Below, piece by piece: positions 46,993-57,989 of a stretch of DNA of 64,000 nucleotides (the stretch's first letter is position 1; every line of letters begins with the position of its first letter). The stretch is taken from contig NW_024882945.1 of the NCBI RefSeq assembly GCF_019059575.1, positions 95,670 to 159,669 on the forward strand. Direction: 5' to 3'. The position numbers and the translations under genes are program-made. The stretch comes from Amphibalanus amphitrite (lineage: Eukaryota; Arthropoda; Thecostraca; Balanomorpha; Balanidae). Below the pieces are notes generated by a model. The model did no database searches. It had not been told where the DNA came from and saw nothing but the letters and a program-made list of their open reading frames with translations.

Positions 46993-47568
46993 CCGCTCCG
47001 AGAACAGGCAGCAGGCAGACGACAGAATAATGTAATCACAGTATCCAAACTACCAGTCATTAGACGCGTTTACATAGGGTTTGTTGCAAGCTTATATCTC
47101 CGTCCGTGATGTTGCAAAAGATGCCAATGGTGCTTAATAATTTACAAAATGATCCCCTCTAAATATTTGAAGACCACTACATCGAAATTATCGCCAAATT
47201 AACGAGCTAGAGCCTCGTCAAATATGCTATGTAAACCGGGTTATTGACACCAGGATAGATAATATTTTAGACCAATTGGCTACAATGGTACAGCCAATGA
47301 TGAACAGTATGTAGGCATCCATCCTTCAGAAACATGCTGGTTGCCGAGTAGTGTGCTACGAACCAGGAAAACACAACTGAAACACAACTGGGGAAACATG
47401 CGCGATAAAACATGAGCATTGAGCGGGGAACGGGTGACGCCAGGTAAACCATCCCACAGTTCCATGATCAAGGTCAGCGTCATGCGAGGTGAAAAATGAA
47501 ATTCAACGTGGTATATTGGTGGTAAAACATTCCAACGAAGCAGTTGTAACGGTGAGTGATTAAAGTCT
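46993..47568. other. Unassigned sequence
   Basis: No feature supported. Confidence 0.4.
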
Positions 47569-47784
47569 CTCTTGAAAGTGTCGCGTCTCGAAAGTATCGC
47601 CGTCGCTGCCTGGTTTGACAACCCCTGGCTTTTGAGGGTTGGCCGGCTGGCTGGCCCGTGAAATTGTGAAAAAAAGTGAAAAAAGCCTGGCACAGGTCGG
47701 CCAGGCTGACAGCCCTCTAAAGCCAGAGGCGCTGCGGAACCAGGGAGAGATAGCGATACTTTCGAGACGCGATACTTCTAAGAG
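47569..47784. mobile_element. Long-TIR MITE family F, diverged member
   Basis: Ends ctcttgaaagtgtcgcgtct (47569) and, inversely, ctcttagaagtatcgcgtct (47784) match over about 32 bp. Inner arms (gctgcctggtttgac, cccctggctttt against their inverses) extend the palindrome to about 90 bp per arm. The terminal gaaagtatcgc links it to copies 1 and 2, while the centre differs. Confidence 0.6.
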
Positions 47785-49677
47785 AAAATACACACATTAA
47801 AGATGTCAATACTCAGTAGGATACTAACTTTTAGGTTTACAAATGCCTGATAATGAACCGATACCAACTTCGTAATTGCTACTGCAGCCCTAGTGTTGTT
47901 GGCATTATGTTGGTTTTATGAAACCTCAGTGATGTATGTATTAGATGCTCTGAACTTCGTCAAAAGTTGGAAATAAAAAGTTGGTAAAAAAGCTGGTAAC
48001 TATATGCATTTCCAAAGTTGGTTCGATTTCAGTGTCATAGTCCATGTTTGGTTGGTAGTTGGTTAGTAATGATTTTTCCAAATATCTCTTCTTGGCGTCA
48101 CTATAGACTTATGCGTGTATTTATGCGCATTATCATCCTTGGTTACTCAAGTTATGCCTTAAGTTACTAGCTTTTTTCCATATAATTGCGTCACTTTTTA
48201 CAAACTCGGTGTTGAGAGGAAAAAGCTAAAAAATCTCAAAGTTTTAGGGATAATTCACTTCATCCATATGACGATTGAAATACAGATACACCTGGTCTGG
48301 TTACCAATTACGCGGAATTGTGACCGCCTTTTGCATTTTCCGGTCGGATCAGTCAACGGATATCATTGCTGAACTGTATATAATACCTAATATCTGCAAT
48401 ACTATATAATTATTCCACTGGTATCAGGCTCAGATGACGCGGCCTACGCTTCAAAATCAGTCAGAAACAGCGCTGTGTCACCAGTGCTAGAAAATAATGG
48501 ATGTAATTGCAATCTTTTTTTGACGCTGCGCCTTGGAATTTAAAACAAAGTTTATCCGACGGTGCTTGTTCTCCGATGTGTTTTCTAAGCAAACAAAATA
48601 GCAAATGCTTATCAATTTTCAGCATCGCGGAGAAGATAATAACCCCAAAGGCTCCTTCTCTAATTAATATTTGTAAAAAAACACCACATTTGTCCTAGCC
48701 CCGGCTAGCAATAGCCAGCTAGCAATCCTTGCAGTAGACTGCATCGCCTTTGATACCGGATAACAATCTCGCCTAGCAGTGTCCATATAGATAAGATAGA
48801 CATAACATAAACCGGGCGTCCGACCTGACATGGAAAAATACCGAGACTTGGTAATCCTCCTGTCATGTCATTTGTTCTCAGGATGGCAACATTTCCGGGC
48901 GGTAATTGCGTTAGGAACCGTCTGAAAAGGAGCTGGAGTGCTTTGAGTGTAATTCAATTCTCAAGAAGTATCCGCACTGCATGTCAAACTGAGTTGATCT
49001 AAAGACAAACATCGCGGTGGTAAGTAGGATAGACAGAGGTAATAGGCGAACCCACACAGGCTAATGGACTGTGTAAGAACATGATATTTATGTTTATCGG
49101 TTGTTCAATGCCACTGAAAATACCACGAAATAAAGATGCATTTTCAAGTCCCATTTGTTTGTCCCAGCAACTCATTGTTATGGCAAAATTATCCACCACA
49201 ATATTACAGGGCATTACTATCGATACTCGACAGCGATAGTATACCACTGAGATCGGCATTTCTTGATGCCATGAATGAGCCAATCAAACAAAAACTAGAA
49301 CCACACTGTCTTTTTTACATATATATTCATTTCCATCACAACCGACACTTGCTTCCCTTTTTTACAATATCCCACAATAATCAGGGAAGTATAAGTTTCC
49401 AACATTTGTTTTCACTTTTCTATAGAATGAAAGTAAAACCTAACTTTAAAAAATAAAAATATTAGGGGCACAATCGGCCAAATTGATCGGTTATGCATCA
49501 TATATCAGTGAGCCGTATTTATGCTGCTACCAACCTGTCCGTGCGCGGCCAATCCTTCCTTATACATCCCCTAATCCTTCCTTATACATCCCCAAATGCT
49601 TCCTTAAAAAACACCAAATCCTTCCTTAAAAATCTCCAACCTCAAAACATTCCGCGTATAGCACCCGGACCTATAGC
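47785..49677. other. Unassigned AT-rich sequence
   Basis: Four imperfect units of about 20 bp (aatccttccttatacatccc) lie at 49551-49636. A plus-strand frame at 49136-49456 shows no domain. No gene was recognised. Confidence 0.4.
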
Positions 49678-49714
49678 TGGTGACGTCACTGGGCCATTAA
49701 ACTCAGACCAGTGA
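49678..49714. promoter_or_regulatory. Inverted pair of CRE-like motifs
   Basis: gtgacgtcactgg and its inverse ccagtgacgtcac face each other across about 15 bases. Both contain TGACGTCA. Function is unknown, and the flanks are ordinary sequence. Confidence 0.3.
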
Positions 49715-52607
49715 CGTCACAGGTCCATTTAGCAGCCTCGTCACGTGGTGACGCGGAAGTCTGTCTTTACAATGCGCCTTTTTCCATTACCACCCATAGC
49801 TAGCTGGCGACAATACACCACGGCTTTCAATGGGATCTAACCACTGACAACGCTACATTCGACACCAGAAGCCGATTTTATAAAAGGGCGTAACTTACGA
49901 CTGACGTAGTTTTTCACGCATTCGATTGCATTATACGCCCAAACGGTCTCATAAAACAATCGCGGACGTAGGTAATCATATGCATATTGTCATTGTATAA
50001 TGTATATGCATTATGCATAGTGTATTTAACTATTATGCAAGTAGTGGCTGTAGTTAAGTACAATCTAAAACAAACGAAAGTAAACAAGTGTCGCACATCA
50101 TGCCCTCGGACCAACTAACCACTTCTGGAGGGTGCAATTCCGTAGGGCGTAGAATACACCTTGACGTCAAATACGAACTACGCTTTATGAAATCGGCCGC
50201 CGACTAGAGGCGTGACCGTGGTTTGTTGACAGTTGCTATCACACCACCCAACAGAGTCCACATCACCGCTGCACTATTTGTGGATTGAACAAGTCGCAGT
50301 GGGGTATCCCAGCTGGCCCAGACAGGTCATCGTGTTCAGAACGTGTTGATCCTGCTAGTGGGTAGATCCACCAAACAAATGACGTGCGCCGTTTGAGCGC
50401 ACCGTTTATCCAGTGGCGGTGTTGGAATGAAATCCGTCTCGGTAAGGGGTGGCTGAAGAACAGTCGGTAACACTTTCATACTTTACTGCTCTTGAATATC
50501 TAGTGATAGAGGCCTTACATTTTATATTTTCCATTACCGCCCATAGACAGCTGGCAACAATACATATATAGTGGTTTATTATATCGAAATACGCCTTGGC
50601 GTACGAAAGCGATGCGATTTGCGAATGGAAATGTTTAAATTACGATACAAAATGCATACGCTGGGTATCTGTGGTGTCTGTGGTAAGACCCCATTGAAAG
50701 GTGCGGTGTAATTACATGAGAGTTGTTTCCAAAGAATTTCAATCTTAAAATGGATCTTGTCCAGAACGAATTCACACAACTTTGTGGTGAAAGTCAATTT
50801 TAATTTTTTTCCAATTTCACCCAGTGTCTATAATTCAATGACTGATAATACTCATTAGTATCGTCATAACTGAGCAAGGAGAATCCGCATGGCAATGTAA
50901 CAGTTTCACTAAGGATTGTCCAATACAGCATATGCTCATTGCACCGAGCGCGATATACCGCATCACTGGCGTCTTACGCCACTGAATGACGTCACTGGGA
51001 CTGACACCAGTGGTGTAGGACGTCACTGGGTACTCAGCGGGAGAGTGATGCCATTCAGAAACACAAACGAGATGCTGCCAATATCAAACGATGCATCAGT
51101 CGGTGAAGTTGACTTGTAGCCGACGTGTGGTTACGTCTTCTTTTTCCTGTATGAAATATGATGTAGCTCTGTTTCCTTTAGCGATGTCGCCCATCACCCA
51201 CCGCGGCGCCAGTGCCGCCTGATATGAGAAATCAGTGCTATTTTTGCTAGCGTGGAAAGATATCGCTGGCATCGTATCCTAGATCATAGATCATATCGTA
51301 ACCCAAATGGTCAGTGTACGATATATGAGATCGATCGCAATCTTACTTGTATGGATGATTATCGTAAATTGTATGGCTAGTAACGGAATGCAGCTTTATG
51401 TCGGCCACCGGACGCAAAAAAGCTAGGAATGTTCGATCTGAGGCCTGTTTCACTGAAAACTTGCAATTGCAAGTGTTTGAACTTTACAATTCATAAGTAT
51501 TTTTGCAAACTATGTAAAATCGGATTTCACTAAACTTCACCACCAGCGATAAAAAGGTTGGCAAATAAACTTGTAAACAGTAAATTGTTTTTAATCAAGA
51601 ACTATAACATGTTGCAGATATTGCTTCTTTTTATCAAATTATGTGTAGTATTCATGTCAAAAATGTCATAATTGAATTATAAATAATGATGTTGCTGCAA
51701 AATGATATAAATGATAGTTCACAATATCCTATTATTGAAAGAAAATAATACGCAAAAAATTTGACAGCAGAAGACTATTGAATGCAATTATGGCGCGCGA
51801 ATGATAAAACATGACGATATTAAAATATTGCTCGTAGCTGGTTCGTAGGGATTGTGCTAAGTAAAAAAGAGCATATGATGGCTCAGCATATCATATTTGT
51901 TTTAAATAATTGATTGCTTTGCATTTTTGCACAAAAAGTAACAAAATTCCAAACGTAAGGGCCACTGGAATTTCGGGTTTGTAAGTACAACGTTTTTCTA
52001 CAAGTTTTTGGTCTTCGTGAAACAGAAAGTTTGCGATTTCAATCTTTCTTACAAGTTTTTTTCTTGTAAAAAAAAAGTTGGTAAATTGTAAACTTTATTT
52101 TTCTAAATATATCACTCATGAAAAGGACGCTATAAGTACGCACAAAAGTAAAACATTTTATGTTTTATTTTTCATAGGTTTCTTCATGTGTGTTTAGCAA
52201 TCAATTCACGCATATTGTAAATAAGCAATTTCATGTAACGCGAATATGAACAATATCCGCGCGATATTGCTTGCTCATCAATTGCACTTGTCCAATATAT
52301 CTAGTGTCCAATATATCATGTATGTGTGTTTGTATTGTTTTTAACTCCACAACGGGTGTGCGAAAAGCCAACATACCAAAACGGATCGCTCATACCGTGC
52401 TGAATGTCCCGCTCACTCACCACACGGCCACCTCGGTCACGGGGCCCACCGCGTTGTTTATGGTCGGTGGGCTCCAGCCAGGCACAGTGATACTGTTTGA
52501 TAGTGGTCCGGAATTCCCAGAGACTCCGACCAAATCAGGGGCACCCGCCCGACCAGGGGAGGGGGGGAGGGGACTGCACGAACGGGGTTTTCCGGGCATC
52601 GCGGTAT
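49715..52607. other. Unassigned AT-rich sequence
   Basis: ctgtttcactgaaaactt (about 51448) and the inverse-like cttcgtgaaacagaaag (about 52013) could be the ends of an old AT-rich element. Support is weak. On the minus strand at about 52417-52480 an open frame ends at a donor-like gtgagtgag, but no clear acceptor or domain was found. Confidence 0.35.
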
Positions 52608-53100
52608 GCAAGGTGACCTTAGCAGTGGCATAATGTAAGCATAGCGGGCCAGCGCTGGTTGGGAGGTAAAGTTAGGTGACCTTAGCAGTGGCATAATGTA
52701 AGCACATCGGGCCAACGTTGGTGGGAAGCTTTATAACGTTAGGTGACCTTAGCAGCGGCATAATATGGGTATATTGGGTCAGCGTTGGTGCGCAGCTTTA
52801 TAGCATGTGGGCGTTACAGACGGCATAATTGGGACAGACGGCACACTGGGGGAGGGATATATGGGGCCAGTATTGGTGGGGAGCCTTATAACATGGGAGG
52901 CGTTATAGACGGTGAAATGTGAGTAGTGTGAGCATATGATCCAATATTGGTGGGCAGTTGTATAACATGGGGAGGGGCGGTATTGGTGGGGAGCCTTATA
53001 ACATGGGAGGCGTTATAGACGGCGAAATGTGAGTACGAGTATATAGACAAATATTGGTGGGCAGCTGTATAACATGGGGAGCCTCTCCCCTATGTTAGGT
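52608..53100. repeat. Tandem repeat of about 66 bp, decaying
   Basis: ggtgaccttagcagtggcat recurs near 52612, 52678 and 52745. After that, more diverged units keep ggccagtattggtgggga and ttataacatggg. A related fragment lies near 53335. Confidence 0.8.
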
Positions 53101-54172
53101 ACTGGTGAGGTACTGGTGGGTAGTAGATCTTTACACGATGGAATACTGGACATCTAATTGATCCGGTTCATCCCTTTAATACCTCCTAAACTTATGTAGT
53201 TGTTAGCTAATAGGGTTAAAACCTTTCGAATAGAATATTGATCGTTTTGCTACTTTGCTTTCAAATTTAAGTAGGTGTCACCTAATGTTCCATCGTGAAA
53301 TATCCTTTTGGGACGTTACATGGATGGTACAATAAGGGCGCATCGGGTCAAGCATTGGTGAAAAATTAAGGTCACTTGTTTGAATGTGCATTGTGCAAGG
53401 TGTGATATAGTTATAAAATATTTAAACCAAAAGTCCCGTATTTTTTGACGCCGACTACCTGCATAATGCACATTTAAACCCGAGCATAAGTTTCACAAAC
53501 CAGGCCGAAGTGTCCCGATAAATTCTGTCTTTGCGGCTGGGAGGCTCAGGAAGCAGTTGATAGAGTCAGGGGGGAGGGGGGGGGGGGTGACTCAAGAGCA
53601 AGCCATGTGGCACCGTCCGACTGCGCAGTAGAGAGCGGTCCAACAGAGCGGTCCTCTCCTCGGCGCTGACCTCACACGGTCATCATCATCATCATGTATT
53701 AAAAAGGTCAATTTTAACGTTTTGATTTTTATATAAGTGCACACCCCCATCAAAATTTTTAAGGCGCTTACGCAGCGCTTTAAAAAAGCGCTTTTTAAAA
53801 AGGCCCGAAGAAGTATTTGCTAGACGAAACCGGTTCGCTTATTTATATCTAATTGTTTTTTGAATACATTCGTAGGCTACTGGCTATTTTCTACATACCT
53901 GTCACCAATATATCTATAACATGCTCAGATATCTCCTGTAGCTGTTGATGATTTGAACAGCGCTTGTATCGACGCAGGTTCTTCGGCGAGCCGTCATCCC
54001 GCAATGGTCTTATCTCTGCAGATCAAGTATGGCCGACACATTAGCAATGGCATAGGTGGCAGCACTATCTATAGGTGGCAGCACCATCATTCACGCCTAT
54101 TATAGGTGGCGACATCATGGTCTTCGCCATAGCTACGGTTAGTCAATAGCCGTGTTTGCTTCCTGTTCACAG
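53101..54172. other. Unassigned sequence with a palindromic patch
   Basis: A palindrome-rich patch at 53764-53797 is built from agcgctttaaaaaagcgctt. The patch at 53804-53830 reads cccgaagaag..tagacgaaac, spaced like a decayed hammerhead core. A short repeat of tataggtggca lies at 54050-54108. A tract resembling a splice acceptor ends at 54172 (gcttcctgttcacag). Confidence 0.35.
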
Positions 54173-54220
54173 GTCTCTGCGGGCCGTAGGGGTCGTGCCC
54201 GGTGCCGTGTACTCAAACCC

Positions 54221-54973
54221 TGTTAGTATTTGTTACATCTTTACGGCCGCCGGGCCGTCCGGCTGGCCGCCGCTGCTGCAGCGAGCAGCGCTGCGGCGCA
54301 GTCTACCCGGCGGGCGCTCGGCCGCGCCGCGCGGCGCGTTCGCTGATTGGTGACCCGTGGATCACGTGACTGGCGGTGATGTGGGGCCGGTGCCGCGGCG
54401 GCGGCGCATTCTGGCAGGAGACTCGGGCGGGACCGGAACGTTGTCCGTGTGGTGTGGCTCTCGGAGTCGGACTGATGTGCCGGCTTTTGTCAGCTCGCTC
54501 CGCGGCAACGTGTTCGGCGTAATTTGTTGCACGCTGTTGAGAATGGGACTACTGTCCTGTTCGAAGCCCACCAACTAAATTGCGCCGAACAGCCAAAATC
54601 TTAAGAGGTGGGATTGCAGTCCTGCCTCTAACATCAACCTCGTTCGGCTACCGGTACCCGACGCCTGGCCATGTTAATAAGCTATATTAACATGGCAGGC
54701 CCACATTAGGGATTTACTTACATTTCCTCGGCAATTATTTTGTATACACACGGCCTCACCGTGATTCAAGGAGGCTATAAACGGGTAGCGATTGCGCTCA
54801 TGTCGTAATTGAGTTATACTGGCCATTGCACAGTTTGTCTGTACGATTGAATGACCTGATTTATTGTGGCAATAAGACGTGAGGAGCCAAATCCACAGTC
54901 TTTTGGTTAGACCTGATTTGGACAAAAGCCAGAGGCGAGAGGGGAATCGAACAGTCGGGCTGAGTTCCTGACA
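54221..54973 (+). repeat. BEL 5' LTR
   Basis: It begins tgttagtatttgttacatct and ends gagttcctgaca. Its first 200 bases are extremely GC-rich. A perfect 10-base hairpin ccatgttaat / attaacatgg lies at 54669-54695. ctataaac at about 54775 could be a TATA element for the retroviral-type transcript. The minus- and plus-strand frames inside recur identically in the 3' copy and are not genes. Confidence 0.93.
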
Positions 54974-55004
54974 TAAGTCCACCGGGGCCGGATCGTCTTT
55001 TCTC

Positions 55005-55112
55005 TCGTTGGGACTTCCGTCTTGGCGATTGGACTGGCTTTCGTTGGGACTTCCGTCTTGGCGATTGGGCTGGCTTTCGTTGGGACTACCGTCTTGGCGA
55101 TTGGACTGACTT
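55005..55112 (+). repeat. Three 36-bp tandem repeats in the BEL leader
   Basis: tcgttgggacttccgtcttg starts copies at 55005, 55041 and 55077, each exactly 36 bases, with a few substitutions in the third. They lie between the 5' LTR and the gag start. A leader position suggests a packaging or priming role, but that is inference. I could not identify a confident primer-binding site after the LTR. Confidence 0.9.
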
Positions 55113-55267
55113 TCGATTCCTACTTTGTTGTAATTCTCCTCTCGTGAAATTGAGGTTTGTTCCGCTTGATCGGATTGATGTCCGGTTAGATGGTTTTGCT
55201 ATAATTTGTTTTACATACAGTCCGCTTTATTTTTGAATTTAACTTGAATTTTGAAGCCTGTCACATC

Positions 55268-57856
55268 ATGGATGAACTTTTGAGTACGAGAACAAAACTT
55301 CGTTCAAAGGCCACGAAACTGTGCAATGAGCTTCGAATTTACCGAGAAGGTGATCGTAAAATCTTGGACCCAGACCTACTTGCCCTCAAGCTCCACCATG
55401 TTCAGAAGGTGCAGAGCGAGCTGCACAGCACTCAGGCTGAGCTCGACAAGCTAGGGCAGGCAGATGATTCTGGTCACATGCAGACCATGGAGGATGAGGT
55501 GTTTCTTGGCTCTCGCCTCCTCACCCGCCTTGAAAGGGCTGAGAAAGCCAAGGAAAAGGCTGAGCCACCGACTGGGTCGGGAAACGCTGATTTTAAGTCT
55601 TCCATCTCCGTGAAAATTCCTACTTTTCACGGGGACATCATGAAATGGTCTGAGTTCTGGGAACTTTTTGAAATTTCTGTCCACAACAATCCTGGCTTCG
55701 CAGATGTGCAGAGATTCGTAGTGCTCAAATCGCACCTGGCTGGAGTTGCACTCAAGTGCGTGCAAGGCATTCCCGTCTCAGGTGGCGGGTACGCTGGAGC
55801 TGTCTCGGCTCTCAAAGAGCGCTTCAAGCGTGATGACCTGGTCCGAGAGACCTTAATGAGAGACATGTTGAGCATGCCGTCGGTCCCACAAAATGACCTG
55901 AAGGCGATGAGGTCTTTCATAGATCATTTGATGGCGCATACTCGCGCGCTGAGTATCCTGGGAGTCAGTTCTGACAGTTTCTCCAGTCTGATGCTGCCGG
56001 TCGTGAGAGATAAAATCCCAGAAAGCTGGCGTCTCGAGTGGGCCAGACGACAGAGCAGCGACTTCTCCGAGTTTCTGGAATTCCTGCAACATGAGATGCG
56101 AATCCGAGAGTCGGCCCGGGGAGGCCAAGCTAATGCTGTCTCACCCGATGCTCAAATCTCGGCGCCGTCTGGCGTCATCAGTGAGCACACCCAACACATG
56201 GCGCGCCCAGGGAAAGAGCCCAGTGCGCCGCTGTGCGGGTGCTGCGGGCGCGGCTCCCACCGGCTGGACCAGTGCGCTGAGTTCCAGGAGCTCTCAGTGG
56301 AGGCCCGATGGATGAGCGCCAGGGCTTCCAAAGCCTGCTATCAGTGCCTCGGGACGGGTCATGTGGCCGGAGTCTGTCGTGGTGACTCGTGTGCCATCTG
56401 CGGCAGAAAACACCACTCGCTGCTTCACTTTGCGAGGGCTGCCCCACATGAGGAGATCGGTGAAGAGAGGCCCGGGCTGTCGCCTGAGGCTCCACCTTTC
56501 TGCCCTGTGGAGGCCACAACTGAGGGTGTTCAGTACGATGCCGAAGCTGGTGACTCAGGTTCCCAGAGCCACAGATGTTATAATGCCACAGGCATCTCTG
56601 GAAAAGAAACGTTTTTCCTGACGGCATTGGTTGATGTCGAGGGACCGGAAGGCAAGCGAAAGGCACGCCTCCTCATTGATGGAGGTTCAGATGCCTCCTA
56701 TGTCAGAGATTCTCTGGCCAAGGAGCTGGGACTCCCTGTAACAGGTACGGGCATGTTTGCCTGTTCCGGCTTCCAGGAACGGACGGAAGCAGCTAGACCG
56801 TATGATCAGGTACAAGTGACGCTCCGAAGTCGGTTCGGTGGCGATCCCGTGACGCTGAAGATGTGGAGCACAGAGTTGCTGTGCTCGCCCCTCCCAGCCA
56901 CCTCACCACCCACTGGGCCTTCCGGACTGCCGGATTTGATGGCCGACGATTTTGACGGTGGGGAGGTGGATCTCCTAATCGGCATCGATTATTTGTATCG
57001 TGTCGTGTTGTGGAGGCAGATCGAGATCGGAGAGGGTCTGCGAGCCATAGAGACGGTCTTTGGCTACGCACTGCACGGGTACTTATGTGATGATTCGCTG
57101 AATCAGCCCGGTCACCAGAATTCCCACTGTCGTCAGCTGAGACAGGTGAGAAGTCTGGCTGAAATGAAGGTCGGCCAAAATGAGGTCATGGATGTGGATA
57201 GTATGCTGCCTGATCCACACTGGAACGAGCCAGTGGACTGTTCCAATGACATGAATTTGACATTGACGTCGGATGAACGCTCACCATCCGATCATGGTTC
57301 CGCAAAGGCGCGAACCTCGCAGCCAGAGCTGCTCAATGCAGGAAAGACTCGCCTGAGCGGTGAGCAACATAACACGGTGACAAACAAAGACGGGGAGATG
57401 ACTCTCTCTGTCAAGGGGTCAAATGATGACCCAAAGCACAAAGGCGAGGGTGGAGCCGGGCTGTCGCCGGGCGAACACGACTCCTGGGCTGTGGCCCGGA
57501 GTCAGGGTCTAAAGCCCTCCTCGTCTCTCCATGGGGAGATCGCCCCATCATCTGCTGTGAGCGGAATGGGCCGGAGCCGGTGTGCTGGAGCACCCCGGCG
57601 GTCCCGACGGTGCCCGTCAACGCCGACACTGGGAGGCTGCCGGCAGCCGTCTCCGAAAAGACGACGTCTTCGGAGCCGCTGGAGGAGCGACGGCCCAAGA
57701 CAGAGGTGGAGCCGGAGTTGGAGGACGCCTGCACCACCGGCAGCACCGCCTCACTTCTCAGCGTTCCCACGCCTGTGGAAGAAGAGGAAAAAGAGGACGC
57801 AGCCGATGACGCTGGCCTCCGGTCCAGGAGCCCAGGGTCAGCTGCGGGAGGACTGA
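55268..57856 (+). CDS. BEL/Pao gag-protease polyprotein, truncated before RT
   Basis: 862 codons from the first ATG (55268, MDELLSTRTK). The upstream in-frame extension to 55244 has no ATG. Residues 1-100 are helical and charged. About 115-285 is the DUF1759-type gag core (KIPTFHGD, WSEFWELF, LKSHLAG). Three zinc knuckles follow: C323-x2-C326-x4-H331-x4-C336, C357-x2-C360-x4-H365-x4-C370, and C375-x2-C378-x3-H382-x4-H387. The aspartic protease (DUF1758-type) has its catalytic D471 in LLIDGGSDASYV and the family motif LIGIDYL at 570-576, then TVFGYALHG at 596-604, where a full polyprotein would lead on to reverse transcriptase. Residues 605-765 are unassigned. The last 95 or so are Arg/Pro/Ser-rich and look like an out-of-frame reading of the tail. 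Confidence 0.9.
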   Translation: MDELLSTRTKLRSKATKLCNELRIYREGDRKILDPDLLALKLHHVQKVQSELHSTQAELDKLGQADDSGHMQTMEDEVFLGSRLLTRLERAEKAKEKAEPPTGSGNADFKSSISVKIPTFHGDIMKWSEFWELFEISVHNNPGFADVQRFVVLKSHLAGVALKCVQGIPVSGGGYAGAVSALKERFKRDDLVRETLMRDMLSMPSVPQNDLKAMRSFIDHLMAHTRALSILGVSSDSFSSLMLPVVRDKIPESWRLEWARRQSSDFSEFLEFLQHEMRIRESARGGQANAVSPDAQISAPSGVISEHTQHMARPGKEPSAPLCGCCGRGSHRLDQCAEFQELSVEARWMSARASKACYQCLGTGHVAGVCRGDSCAICGRKHHSLLHFARAAPHEEIGEERPGLSPEAPPFCPVEATTEGVQYDAEAGDSGSQSHRCYNATGISGKETFFLTALVDVEGPEGKRKARLLIDGGSDASYVRDSLAKELGLPVTGTGMFACSGFQERTEAARPYDQVQVTLRSRFGGDPVTLKMWSTELLCSPLPATSPPTGPSGLPDLMADDFDGGEVDLLIGIDYLYRVVLWRQIEIGEGLRAIETVFGYALHGYLCDDSLNQPGHQNSHCRQLRQVRSLAEMKVGQNEVMDVDSMLPDPHWNEPVDCSNDMNLTLTSDERSPSDHGSAKARTSQPELLNAGKTRLSGEQHNTVTNKDGEMTLSVKGSNDDPKHKGEGGAGLSPGEHDSWAVARSQGLKPSSSLHGEIAPSSAVSGMGRSRCAGAPRRSRRCPSTPTLGGCRQPSPKRRRLRSRWRSDGPRQRWSRSWRTPAPPAAPPHFSAFPRLWKKRKKRTQPMTLASGPGAQGQLRED

Positions 57857-57903
57857 CGAGGCCCGCAACGGCGGCCGCAACCAAGTTCGCGTGCGGCCAG
57901 TGA
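57580..57903 (+). pseudogene. Possible polyprotein C-terminal tail in another frame
   Basis: In a different frame from the gag-protease product, an acidic segment (EPLEERRPKTEVEPELEDA, then VEEEEKEDAADDAG) ends ATKFACGQ at a stop shortly before the purine tract and the 3' LTR. Such an end is plausible for a BEL polyprotein. This suggests that an internal deletion or frameshift separates the two parts. The alternative is that both frames are open by base composition alone. Confidence 0.35.
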
Positions 57904-57977
57904 AGTGAAGTGTGCCTGTATGTAAATGTGTGCGCGTTTTTGTTGAAAATGTGTTAACTGCAGAGTTCCCACATTTT

Positions 57978-57989
57978 GGTGGGGAGAAA
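57978..57989 (+). other. BEL polypurine tract
   Basis: ggtggggagaaa lies immediately before the 3' LTR, the expected position of the plus-strand primer in reverse transcription. Confidence 0.75.

Noticed and set aside
52417-52611. Minus-strand frame ending at gtgagtgag, possible exon
   Set aside because: No convincing acceptor; the opposite strand is equally open, so the signal does not favour one strand.
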